Assembly (NCBI RefSeq): GCF_002218195.1
Contig: NZ_CP022336.1
Span: 2,599,001-2,663,000, forward strand
DNA: 64,000 nucleotides
Origin: Sphingorhabdus sp. SMR4y
GTDB lineage: Bacteria; Pseudomonadota; Alphaproteobacteria; Sphingomonadales; Sphingomonadaceae
Direction: 5' to 3'
Positions 18,647-26,900 of this stretch are shown in pieces. The number at the start of each line of letters is the position of its first letter. Position 1 is the first letter of the stretch. Made by a program: the position numbers and the translations under genes. The notes below the pieces were generated by a model. The model worked only from the letters and a program-made list of their open reading frames with translations, ran no database searches and was not told the origin of the DNA.

Positions 18647-18976
18647 AGCCACTGGCTCTTGCCGGGGTCGCTCGGGCGAGTCGTGGTTTCCGGAAGCGCG
18701 TATCTGCATCATGCAGGCGTGATGGGCCGGCCCGGTCGCATTGGGTATAGGGTGCACACCTCATATGCGGGCCGGTGGGCCAGAGAAATCCACTGGCGGG
18801 AGAGTTGCCTGGCCGGTTGAGGTGTTCACCCCATGTCGCGGAGTACAGGCTTGGTGTAACCACTCGGGCAAGGGGAGGCGGATCGTTCCGGTCAGCCTTT
18901 CCATACCGGAACAACCCAGGATTGGCGGCAGGAAATTGCAATGCCGGACATATCCTGTTGCCAGGAGGAAGCCGCA
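18647..18976. other. Leader/intergenic region with long inverted repeat
   Basis: 330 nt between the response regulator and the first exported-protein gene. It holds an inverted repeat, GGGTGCACACCTCA (18750-18763) against TGAGGTGTTCACCC (18818-18831), with 13 of 14 positions paired. The loop is itself rich in GGCC/CCGG. An AGGAGG ribosome-binding site (18963-18968) ends the region. No other gene is recognisable. Confidence 0.55.
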
Positions 18977-19891
18977 ATGATGACGTTTCTCAAGCCCACT
19001 ATTCTCGCGGCAATGCTGCTCGCAGGCCTGATCTTCGGATCATCGGCGGTCCTTGCCCAGATACCGGCATTCCTGCCCGACCATGCAAATGTCGAGCGCG
19101 GAAATCCGACGACGGCCGATGGCACTTATACCATTTCCAGCAATGGCAAGCGGATCGTCATCGAGGATGGACATGGCTTTGTCGTTGATCCGTGGACCCA
19201 TGCTCTTGTGCTCCGCATTCAGCCCGGCATGGTGGTGATGGATAATTTTCGCCAGACCGGCCCCGACAGGTTCGCAGCAGACGATCTGCCACTGATGGGT
19301 CCGGCAACGCTTTTTCGACAGCCCAATGGTGTGTTGCAAGTCGTTGTGAAGGGATCATTCGGTCCTGTGAAATATTTTCTGACACCGACCGACCCTGTCT
19401 TCGACCCGGTAGCGCCGTCACCAGAACCGCTGCCCCGCCCGGTGGTGGAACGCGACAGGATCTATCAGCTCCATATTGGCGTGGCGTGGTGTCAGGGAAA
19501 ATCGCTTTTTCGCAAACGGTATCGCGGAGGCGTCCATCTCGGTGTGAAAGATGCGAATGGCAAGGCGATGACATCGAAATCGCGGTCTTTTGATATTCAC
19601 TGTAATGACAAAAAGCAGCGGGTCGAGACCTTTGCCTTTGAATCAAGCGATATCGGTTCGCTCACGCTGGTGGTCCCTCCCGGGCAGAGCGGATTCCAGA
19701 ATTTGCAGATATCCGGGGTGATCAATGATATTCTGGGACCGGTCGACTTCATGAAGCCGAGCGGCCTGTTCGAGACGGCCCGCGCGCTGGGCCGCGATCT
19801 CGAGATCAACGAAAATGTCGATGAGCTCGTAGAGGTAATCGGCGGAAAGGCTTCGCTGAGTTTCCGCGTCTATATGAAAAGAGTGCAGTGA
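18977..19891 (+). CDS. Exported protein of unknown function (paralog A)
   Basis: 304 aa from the ATG at 18977 (perfect AGGAGG 8 nt upstream). A signal peptide ends at about VLAQ (residue 28). The first roughly 110 mature residues match the protein at 20991-21533: both begin QIP..LP, share W-T-H-A-L-V and D-D-L-P-L-M, and then K-G and Y-x-L-x-P. The remainder (about 140-304) is a separate domain with PRPVVERDRIYQLHIG, likely beta-rich. I do not recognise either domain. Probably periplasmic or surface-located. It lies downstream of the two-component genes and may respond to them. Confidence 0.8.
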   Translation: MMTFLKPTILAAMLLAGLIFGSSAVLAQIPAFLPDHANVERGNPTTADGTYTISSNGKRIVIEDGHGFVVDPWTHALVLRIQPGMVVMDNFRQTGPDRFAADDLPLMGPATLFRQPNGVLQVVVKGSFGPVKYFLTPTDPVFDPVAPSPEPLPRPVVERDRIYQLHIGVAWCQGKSLFRKRYRGGVHLGVKDANGKAMTSKSRSFDIHCNDKKQRVETFAFESSDIGSLTLVVPPGQSGFQNLQISGVINDILGPVDFMKPSGLFETARALGRDLEINENVDELVEVIGGKASLSFRVYMKRVQ

Positions 19892-19895
19892 TGAT

Positions 19896-19913
19896 GCGAC
19901 GGCGTGGCGTCGC
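19896..19913. terminator. Weak terminator-like hairpin between convergent genes
   Basis: GCGACG (19896-19901), loop GCGTGG, CGTCGC (19908-19913), then GTTTG. It lies directly after the stop of paralog A. The stem is short and the T-tract poor. Confidence 0.3.
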
Positions 19914-19979
19914 GTTTGAGACCCTGCTCCCAAACCGTCGGTCTTTTGCGGAAGCCGAAAGACGCTGGTCCATTCGGCC

Positions 19980-20801
19980 CTAGGGGCACCTGTCGGCGCC
20001 CCATTGACCTGCAGTCGTCCCGCGAGCGCACATTGCTTGCATGTAAAGCTGCTGGAGATACCATCCTGCAGCTCCCCGCCTGGCAATGCCGAAATAGCGC
20101 ATTGCCGCGACCGAATCGTCGGACAGGCCCTTCTGGGTGACTTCCACCGCCATCACCTCTTCCAGCTGACGCGGATAAGGGTAGCGCTTGTTGACGATGC
20201 CGGGATTCCATCGGACCTTCTCAACAGAAAGTCTTAGCGCCGGGCGGCCTTCCGGCTCGTTCGGGAAGTCGTCCAGCAGAGGCGCGAGCAGCGCAGGCAG
20301 GCTGTCGCCTCTCCAGGCGCGCCAGTCCGGTACCAGCTCCTGCGACCATTGGGCAAAATCGACGGATCGGACAATCCGGGAGGCGTGTCCCTGGGTCTTT
20401 GCATCAAAACAGGGAGTCTGCTCACCCGTTTCGAGCAGATCGGCCGTCCCGAGATAACGATCACCGAGCATCACGGCATAGCGCCGTGCCTCGACACCCT
20501 TTTCGCTGAACCGGAAAGCCGTGGATCCCATACAGTCCGCGGTGCCGATCCGATAGGTAGCGCCGGTGCGGAACTCGCCGGTCAGTCGAATTGTCGCCGT
20601 TGACTGGTCGACGTCGAGCGCAAGGCTGTTGGTCAGCGTCCGCTTGCCCGAGCCCAGACATGTCGATCTGACGGTCACCGCCAGCGCCTTTTGTTGCTGC
20701 TGATAGGCGATGCAGACAAAACCGATCTGTGAGCTCGCCGCCTGTGCCTGTCCTGCGATGCAACCCAGCGCGAAATATCCGGCCATCCATCCTGCTTTCA
20801 T
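19980..20801 (-). CDS. Exported protein of unknown function
   Basis: 273 aa from the ATG at 20801 (AGGAGG upstream on the minus strand). A signal peptide ends near QAQA (residue 22). The mature part holds at least six cysteines (for example FVCIAY, STCLG, ADCMG, TPCFD, AMCARG, DRCP), which suggests disulfides and an extracytoplasmic location. No family is recognised. It is convergent with paralog A and divergent from paralog B, in the same island as the two-component system. The open frame extends to 20915, but that region is an inverted-repeat leader. Confidence 0.7.
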   Translation of the reverse strand: MKAGWMAGYFALGCIAGQAQAASSQIGFVCIAYQQQQKALAVTVRSTCLGSGKRTLTNSLALDVDQSTATIRLTGEFRTGATYRIGTADCMGSTAFRFSEKGVEARRYAVMLGDRYLGTADLLETGEQTPCFDAKTQGHASRIVRSVDFAQWSQELVPDWRAWRGDSLPALLAPLLDDFPNEPEGRPALRLSVEKVRWNPGIVNKRYPYPRQLEEVMAVEVTQKGLSDDSVAAMRYFGIARRGAAGWYLQQLYMQAMCARGTTAGQWGADRCP

Positions 20802-20864
20802 TCCAAGCCTCCTTGTGGAATTTTGATCACGGAAAAGCCTAGGCAGCTTGACCAGTGGCCTGCC

Positions 20865-20915
20865 ATGGGGTCGATCCCCCAGTTTCTCCCGGGCAAGATG
20901 GGGGATAGACCTCAT
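20865..20915. repeat. 17-nt inverted repeat in divergent intergenic region
   Basis: The arms are 20865-20881 and 20899-20915. They pair over 17 positions with one mismatch and one G-T wobble, around a 17-nt loop (core ATCCCCCA / TGGGGGAT). It lies 76 nt upstream of paralog B. An inverted repeat of the same design precedes paralog A. Confidence 0.6.
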
Positions 20916-20990
20916 CGCTTTCGAGCCGGAATTGCCTCATCACAAGACGTGAGAAGCGGCCCAGACCGGCCGCAAGACAAGGATGGTGCC

Positions 20991-21533
20991 ATGCGAATAT
21001 CCCTTTCCCGCTCCAGATGGCTGCTTGCTGCAGCTCTGGCCGCGACCCTGAGCCACGGTGTCGCTGCGCCGGCACAGGCGCAGATCCCCGGCTTGCTGCC
21101 TTCGATAGAAGACGTGGTCCCGGGTGCTCCCCTGCCGATTGACGGGATATGGCGTATCCGCGAGATCGGCGCTCTCATCCTGATTCAGGAGGGGCATGCT
21201 TCTGCTATCGACGGCTGGACCCATGCGCTTGTTTTCCAGATTATGCCTGACCAGGTGGTCATTCGAAACCTGACCGAAACGGGTGATGGCAGATTTGTCG
21301 GCGATGATTTGCCGTTGATGTCGCAAGTCACTCTTACGCCAGCGAGCGACGGCACGCTGCGCGCCCGAACCAAAGGGCTGGTTCCGGCTTCCTACACGCT
21401 CGAACCCGTGTCGCCTGCAATCGGCAACCCGGGAGATGACGATCCGATCGGGCCTGTTCCGCCAATCGATGACCCGTGGGATGGCGTACCCGATGATCCT
21501 CCTCCACCTGACGACTGGGTCAGTCCCTGGTGA
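20991..21533 (+). CDS. Exported protein of unknown function (paralog B)
   Basis: 180 aa from the ATG at 20991. A signal peptide ends at about PAQAQ (residue 31). Residues 31-140 are clearly homologous to the first domain of the 18977-19891 product (shared G-W-T-H-A-L-V versus P-W-T-H-A-L-V, DDLPLM, TG..RF). The C-terminal 35 residues form a low-complexity Asp/Pro tail in place of the second domain of paralog A. No known function. The longer in-frame start at 20823 would run through the inverted repeat and lacks a signal peptide. Confidence 0.75.
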   Translation: MRISLSRSRWLLAAALAATLSHGVAAPAQAQIPGLLPSIEDVVPGAPLPIDGIWRIREIGALILIQEGHASAIDGWTHALVFQIMPDQVVIRNLTETGDGRFVGDDLPLMSQVTLTPASDGTLRARTKGLVPASYTLEPVSPAIGNPGDDDPIGPVPPIDDPWDGVPDDPPPPDDWVSPW

Positions 21534-21601
21534 ATTTCGGGATCGCAGATGGTCCCCCAAGATAACGTGATGAGCGCCCGATGGCGCAAAGGAGAAACAA
21601 G

Positions 21602-22729
21602 ATGAATATTTTTCGGATTATCACCCCGGCATTGTCGCTTGCCCTGCTCGCTATCGGAGCCGTTCAGCCACAGGTGGCTAGTGCACAGACCCAGCCCCAA
21701 AGGGTCATGCTGGCGGCAAAAGCGAAATGTGGCGGAGTGAACCAGAATAGCTGTTGGAGCGCAAATCCGAAGAAATGGTGCAATGCCGGTCTGCAATATA
21801 TACCGGGCGGATTGGGCCGGCGGGGCAAATGCATCAAGGTTGCCGAACGCGTGCGCGATACCGGCGGGGATCCAACGCCCAACTGCGGCGGGATCGGCCA
21901 GAAAAGCTGCTGGAGCCTCAGTTCCAAAAAATGGTGCGATGCGGGTTTGCTTTACAAGCCGGGCGTTCTGCCGGGCAAGGGGCGTTGTGAAGCCCCAAAG
22001 TCCGGAGACATTCTGGACCAGACGAGGGCCATGGCCTCACGTTTCGCCTCGCTTGACAAGGACAATGAACTCGCTCGCCTCCGTCGCTGCGTCAACAGTC
22101 CCAAAATCAAGGCCCGAATGATTGCGGCGATGCAGAAACAGTCTGCCATGTCTACAAACACGATCTTGCGGGAATGCAATATCAGCGTGCAGAAGCTCGA
22201 AGATGTTGCGGATACCGTGCTGGGCGAGAGCAGCCAGAGCGCGAGACGCATGAGCTATGGGTCGGACCAGGCCAATCCGCCGGATGTCGGACCTCCGGTA
22301 GATGATGATGAAGAAGTTTCCGTCGCTGATAAATATCGTCTGTTTTTCGAGGTATCGGCCGGTGCAGCGGCAGGCAGCAAAGGGCGCGACTTTACATTGG
22401 GATATGCCATTCCGCTGCACAGCAAAGCCGGATTCTCGCGCTGGTACAAGAATGATACGGATTACGACAGCGGCTTCGATCTGGGTGTAGGCGGAGATAT
22501 ATTCGTTGGACTCGGCAAGCCTGGTGTACCGTCGGGTGACTATGTCACCGAAAGCGGAACTTCTGGCGTATATGCAATCGCCGCGCTCGCAAAACTGGGA
22601 GTACTTGGTCGCCAGACCTTCGATGGCAAGATGGCATTTGGTCTGTTCGGCGGTATAGGTCTCGGTCTGACCGTTGCCAAATATGACTATACCAACGAAT
22701 TCTTCTACGATTTGGGTGGTGACCGTTGA
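21602..22729 (+). CDS. Exported protein with duplicated four-cysteine module
   Basis: 375 aa from the ATG at 21602 (AAGGAG upstream). The signal peptide ends near ASAQ (residue 29). Two copies of a 35-residue module follow, with cysteines at 43, 51, 60, 77 and 95, 103, 112, 129. The 8-9-17 spacing is identical in both, as are CGG...SCWS...KKWC.AGL.Y.PG....G.C. A helical, charged middle (135-220) follows. The C-terminal third is Gly/aromatic-rich and resembles an outer-membrane beta structure. I do not recognise a family. Probably secreted or outer-membrane. Confidence 0.75.
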   Translation: MNIFRIITPALSLALLAIGAVQPQVASAQTQPQRVMLAAKAKCGGVNQNSCWSANPKKWCNAGLQYIPGGLGRRGKCIKVAERVRDTGGDPTPNCGGIGQKSCWSLSSKKWCDAGLLYKPGVLPGKGRCEAPKSGDILDQTRAMASRFASLDKDNELARLRRCVNSPKIKARMIAAMQKQSAMSTNTILRECNISVQKLEDVADTVLGESSQSARRMSYGSDQANPPDVGPPVDDDEEVSVADKYRLFFEVSAGAAAGSKGRDFTLGYAIPLHSKAGFSRWYKNDTDYDSGFDLGVGGDIFVGLGKPGVPSGDYVTESGTSGVYAIAALAKLGVLGRQTFDGKMAFGLFGGIGLGLTVAKYDYTNEFFYDLGGDR

Positions 22730-22867
22730 TACACTGCCGGGGCTTTTGACAGACCACTCTGCCGGTAAGCGCCCGAACCGGGGCGCGGACGGCGGAGTGG
22801 CGAAGGCTTCGTTATCGGTCCAATTCCCGTTCGGGCCAATGGCGGCCGTCGAGCGGGATCGTGCCTT

Positions 22868-23623
22868 TCATCGCGAGCGGACTTCATGTTCGATGTCTGA
22901 CAATATCTTGCCGTCAGCCAGTTTCGCAAAATCCATGGGGTTACGATTCTTGATGACTTTCGCAAATTCCGCTTTGCCCTTTTCGGACAACAGGCTGCCA
23001 AGGCTGAGAGTGAAGATACGCGTTGATAAGACAGAATGGTCAACATCGGGACGCGTAATCAATTCGACCTGGCCGGTTATATACAGATGCGCTAATCCAT
23101 AGGCCGACGACTGCAGCACAGTGTGGGCAATTTCGAGGTCGGTTTCCGCCAGAAGGCCATTGGCAATGCAATCCTGCAGCAGATCGGTGATGCGCTTGAT
23201 GGAACGGCTACGCTCTTCGAGATAGGTTGAAGATGCCAATATTTCATTGGTTTCGAGATTCTTGATCAGCAGGAAATAGCCGGATCGCGTTATCGAAAAG
23301 AGCGTATAGGCTTCCAGAATGGCCAGAATGTCGGCCAATGCCGTGCCGCCGGTCGTCTTGATGGCATGCTCCCGCAATTCTCTTTGCAGCTGGTAACCGC
23401 GTACTGCGGTTTCGACCAACAGAGCGTCCTTGTTTTCGAAATGCCGGTAAATGGCGGGCTGGGATGTGCCGACCAGCTTGGCGACTTCCTTGAGGTGGAA
23501 GGCCAGGCTCCGCTTTTCCTCGATCAATCTGGCCACCGAATCAATGATGGCATTGCGCAAGTCACCATGATGGTAACGCATTTTTTTCAGAGGTTTGTCA
23601 GGTTTTTTGGGATGGCGATCCAT
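22868..23623 (-). CDS. TetR/AcrR-family transcriptional regulator
   Basis: 251 aa. The basic N-terminus is followed by the TetR DNA-binding domain: YHHGDLRNAIIDSVARLI, then the HTH at about 41-63 (AFHLKEVAKLVGTSQPAIYRHF). The ligand-binding domain is alpha-helical. It is divergent from the TonB receptor at 23786, with two palindromes in the shared promoter region. It probably represses the receptor-hydrolase-peptidase genes and itself. Confidence 0.88.
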   Translation of the reverse strand: MDRHPKKPDKPLKKMRYHHGDLRNAIIDSVARLIEEKRSLAFHLKEVAKLVGTSQPAIYRHFENKDALLVETAVRGYQLQRELREHAIKTTGGTALADILAILEAYTLFSITRSGYFLLIKNLETNEILASSTYLEERSRSIKRITDLLQDCIANGLLAETDLEIAHTVLQSSAYGLAHLYITGQVELITRPDVDHSVLSTRIFTLSLGSLLSEKGKAEFAKVIKNRNPMDFAKLADGKILSDIEHEVRSR

Positions 23624-23674
23624 GGTGAAGCTCTATCTACGAAGGCCCAAAAAGCGATGAGCGATTGTCAGGAC

Positions 23675-23703
23675 TTGACATCCTAATGTTAATCGCGATA
23701 ACA
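23675..23703 (+). promoter_or_regulatory. Candidate sigma-70 promoter for the TonB receptor
   Basis: TTGACA (23675-23680), 17 nt, then ATAACA (23698-23703). The interrupted palindrome TGTTA-N7-TAACA (23687-23703) sits over the spacer and -10, as expected for a repressor site. Confidence 0.5.
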
Positions 23704-23708
23704 ATCCA

Positions 23709-23727
23709 ATGTTAATTAAATTAACAT
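23709..23727. promoter_or_regulatory. Perfect 19-nt palindrome, candidate TetR operator
   Basis: ATGTTAATT-A-AATTAACAT, with 9-nt arms that are fully complementary. The half-site TGTTAA is shared with the weaker palindrome at 23687-23703. It lies in the divergent region between the TetR gene and the receptor. Confidence 0.6.
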
Positions 23728-23785
23728 AGCTTCAATAAGATCATTTGTTTCCTTCGGGCCCATTTGATCGGAATAGGGGGAAGTC

Positions 23786-25954
23786 ATGAAATTGGGATTG
23801 CTTTTGACCACAGGTGCCCTGGCGCTTGCCGCAACGAGCGCCGAGGTGCGCGCGCAAGCGGCGAACGGCGTTGCAGAAGATTCGTCCAACACAATCGTGG
23901 TAACGGCACGCAAGCGCGAAGAGCGCGCGATCGATGCTCCGCTATCCGTACAGGTCTACTCTGCCGAATCGCTGGAGCGCGACCGGGTCGACAATGTCGA
24001 GAATCTTGTCGGGCGTACACCCAATCTGTCGCTCAGTTCCAATGTGCTTTCACCGGGCAATGATTTTCTCAATATCGCGATCCGCGGGGTCGGCGCGCAA
24101 GGCGCCGGAGTGCCGGCCGTCGGAACCTTTGTCGATGGAGCCTTCGTGCCATCCCTGTCTTTCGACATCGGCTTCATGGATGTGGAGCGGGTGGAAGTCT
24201 TGCGCGGCCCTCAAGGCACCTTGTTCGGGCGCAATACCCAAGGGGGCGCTTTGAACATCGTGCTTCGTCGCCCGGACGAAGAGACGCGCGGACGGCTGGC
24301 GCTGACCTTCGACGAGTTTGAATCGGCGCGCGCGCAGGCTGCGCTGTCTGGTCAGATATCGGACAATTTCTTTGGTTCGTTTGCGGCGGATGTCTCCACA
24401 ACCAACGGCTATCTTCGCAACAATGTGGTGGCCAATGCCGCGGGGGCCAACGGACAGGGCCGTACGGTCTCGGCCAATGCCAGCGACAGATATTCCGGCC
24501 GTCTGGCCTTGCGCTACAATCCCGACAACGGTCTGGACATCAATCTGGCGATTGACGGGTCGCGCAAAAGCGGCCTCGATGGCTATCCCGGCGTTCCGCG
24601 CGGCAGCGAAGACTATATCGTGCGCAGCGATTTTCAGATTGACGGAACAACCGAGAATATCGGTGGCGCGCTGACGATCGAGAATGATTTTGGCGATGTC
24701 GCCCTGACGCTGATCAGCGCTTTCCGCGACATTTCCACCGAACTGCCGTTTGATTTCGACGGTTCGCCGGAGCGTGGCCCGAACCTGCAGGATATCCAGA
24801 GCGAACAGACGCTCTTTTCGCAGGAAGTTCGTCTCGACGGCGGATTTGGAGACAGGCTGAGCTGGCTGGTCGGCGCTTATGCCTTTCGCGAAGACTCGCT
24901 GACCGACAGATCGGTCCAGCTGCTGGACATTGATGCCTTTCCCGGAGGATTGACGGTCGATGCCCAGCGCCAGGATTTGACGCGCGACGGCTTTGCGCTT
25001 TTCGCTGATCTGCAATGGCGGCCGGTCGACTGGCTCGAAATCGGAGGTGGCCTGCGCTATGCTCGCGAGTCCGTTGATTCCGATGTGGTTCTGGATTTTG
25101 CCCTGCCCGGCATCGTAGCGATCAGCGAAACGGGAAGCGGGTCGTTGACCGATTCCAATATCTCGCCGACCGTTTCCGTAAGGGCCAATCTTACCGACAA
25201 TCTGGCTGCCTATGCGCGCTATGCTCGCGGCTTTAAGGCGGGGGGATTCCCGCTCGCCCCGGCCAGCGCCACGACCAATATATCCTTCGGGCCCGAAACC
25301 TCGGACAATTACGAAATCGGTCTGAAAGGATCGTCTCTTGGCGGTATTCTGGACTTCAATTTTGCCCTGTTCCGCATCGACCTTTCCGATCAGCAGCTTT
25401 CGACCATCGTCTTTCTCAATGGCGATCCGAATCTGCCGGTGGCTTCGGTCGGCAATGCCGGCAGCAGTCGATCGGAAGGCTTTGAACTTGATATGGCGAT
25501 CCGGCCGTCGCCCTGGATCACCCTGGGCGGAAACGTCGGCTATACCGACGCAACATATCGCTCCTACCTCGATACCGTGGGGGCGGACCGGTCCGGAGAG
25601 CGTTTTCCTTTCGTGCCCGAATGGACCGCCGAACTATATGGCCGGGCGACCATTCCGATCGGCGATTTTGGTGACCTGACGCTGGGCGCCAATTTTCGCC
25701 ACGTCGGCGATATTCTTTCGGGAAGCGGTGTGGATGTTGATCTTCAGTTTCCGGTCAATTCCTACGAGGTGCTTGACCTGACGGCGTCGCTTGAACATGA
25801 AAATTTCCGGCTCGATCTGTTTGTTGACAATGTGACGGACGAATTCATCGAAACGCGGGTGTTCAATGCGTTCTTCTTTGCAGATCCGCGACCTTTCTCG
25901 ATCACCCAACCGCCGCGCCGGTTCGGTTTTCGTATCGTCTATGATTTCCGGTGA
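23786..25954 (+). CDS. TonB-dependent outer-membrane receptor
   Basis: 722 aa. The signal peptide ends near VRAQ. The TonB box region is NTIVVTARKRE, and the plug domain includes VERVEVLRGPQGTLFGRNTQGG. A 22-strand-type barrel ends in IVYDFR. Uptake of an unknown ligand across the outer membrane is followed by a cytoplasmic-type hydrolase and an M14-like peptidase, so an ester-, amide- or peptide-like ligand is plausible. The start is a clear ATG with a GGGGGAAG site. Confidence 0.94.
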   Translation: MKLGLLLTTGALALAATSAEVRAQAANGVAEDSSNTIVVTARKREERAIDAPLSVQVYSAESLERDRVDNVENLVGRTPNLSLSSNVLSPGNDFLNIAIRGVGAQGAGVPAVGTFVDGAFVPSLSFDIGFMDVERVEVLRGPQGTLFGRNTQGGALNIVLRRPDEETRGRLALTFDEFESARAQAALSGQISDNFFGSFAADVSTTNGYLRNNVVANAAGANGQGRTVSANASDRYSGRLALRYNPDNGLDINLAIDGSRKSGLDGYPGVPRGSEDYIVRSDFQIDGTTENIGGALTIENDFGDVALTLISAFRDISTELPFDFDGSPERGPNLQDIQSEQTLFSQEVRLDGGFGDRLSWLVGAYAFREDSLTDRSVQLLDIDAFPGGLTVDAQRQDLTRDGFALFADLQWRPVDWLEIGGGLRYARESVDSDVVLDFALPGIVAISETGSGSLTDSNISPTVSVRANLTDNLAAYARYARGFKAGGFPLAPASATTNISFGPETSDNYEIGLKGSSLGGILDFNFALFRIDLSDQQLSTIVFLNGDPNLPVASVGNAGSSRSEGFELDMAIRPSPWITLGGNVGYTDATYRSYLDTVGADRSGERFPFVPEWTAELYGRATIPIGDFGDLTLGANFRHVGDILSGSGVDVDLQFPVNSYEVLDLTASLEHENFRLDLFVDNVTDEFIETRVFNAFFFADPRPFSITQPPRRFGFRIVYDFR

Positions 25955-25973
25955 TAGCGGTGGAGCAGGATGA

Positions 25974-26852
25974 ATGAACGCATCAGGTCATAGAGAGGTC
26001 TCGCAGCAGGCCTCTGCCCTGAGGCGGGTCGGGGAGGAGCGCGGAGCGACGATCGACGGGGTTTCCCTGCGCTACTGGGAAGTGCGCCGGGGACCGCGCT
26101 ATCTGATATTTCTGCATGGAAATTCCATGTGCAAGGAGGTGTTCTATCGCCAGTTTGACGGTTTCTCGGACGGCGAATGGTCGCTTCTTGCGATAGACCT
26201 GCCGGGTCATGGGGGGTCTTCCGACGCGGTCGATCCGGCCCGCCAATATACAATTCCCGGCTATGCCGATCTTGTGCTGCAATTGCTGGCGGACCTGGAG
26301 ATTGCCAATCCCGTCATTCTGGGCTGGTCGCTGGGTGGCAATATTGCTCTTGAACTGGCTGGCCGGGGGACGGCGATCGCCGGGATCATGCTGGTCGGCA
26401 CACCGCCGGTCGGGCCGGGTACGCGTGATTTTGCCGAAGCCTTCCAGGCCCGGGCGCTCGAATCGCCGGCGATGGGAGCGGAGGCGACAGATCAGGATCT
26501 TGTTGATTTCGTGCAGGATGCCGTGGGGTCTCTCGATCCTGTCCCCGAATGTTTTGCGACGGCGGCCATCCGCACCGATGGCCGTGCCCGGGAAACCATG
26601 GGAACGCACTGGGCCGAAGGAACAAGCGGCCATGACCAATTATCCGTCATTGCCAACTGGCAGGGACCGATCGCCTGCGTGATGGGACAGGACGATGCAC
26701 TGGCCAGGGTCGATTTTGTCGAGAAGGCCGACTGGGGCAATCTCTGGAAGGATGAAGTCCAAGTGCTTCCCGGTTGCTCGCACGCGCCCTTCCTGCATGA
26801 TCCGGGGCGGTTCAACCTGCTCCTGCAGGACTTTCTCGAATCTTCAGGCTGA
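25974..26852 (+). CDS. Alpha/beta hydrolase with canonical Ser nucleophile
   Basis: 292 aa. The oxyanion region is FLHGNSMC (about 47-54), and the nucleophile elbow is G117-W-S119-L-G121. The catalytic histidine lies in the C-terminal CSHAPFLHDP stretch. This is a complete Ser-His-Asp type architecture, unlike three other hydrolase-fold proteins in the window. It is 19 nt downstream of the receptor and likely co-transcribed. The substrate is unknown. Confidence 0.88.
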   Translation: MNASGHREVSQQASALRRVGEERGATIDGVSLRYWEVRRGPRYLIFLHGNSMCKEVFYRQFDGFSDGEWSLLAIDLPGHGGSSDAVDPARQYTIPGYADLVLQLLADLEIANPVILGWSLGGNIALELAGRGTAIAGIMLVGTPPVGPGTRDFAEAFQARALESPAMGAEATDQDLVDFVQDAVGSLDPVPECFATAAIRTDGRARETMGTHWAEGTSGHDQLSVIANWQGPIACVMGQDDALARVDFVEKADWGNLWKDEVQVLPGCSHAPFLHDPGRFNLLLQDFLESSG

Positions 26853-26900
26853 CCAGACGGCCTGAATTTTGCGAACAGCTCGATTTAAAGGAACATTATA

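Noticed and set aside
17939-18757. N-terminal extension of the sensor kinase to 920 aa
   Set aside because: The extension is antisense to the response regulator. A clear signal peptide begins at the ATG at 17938.
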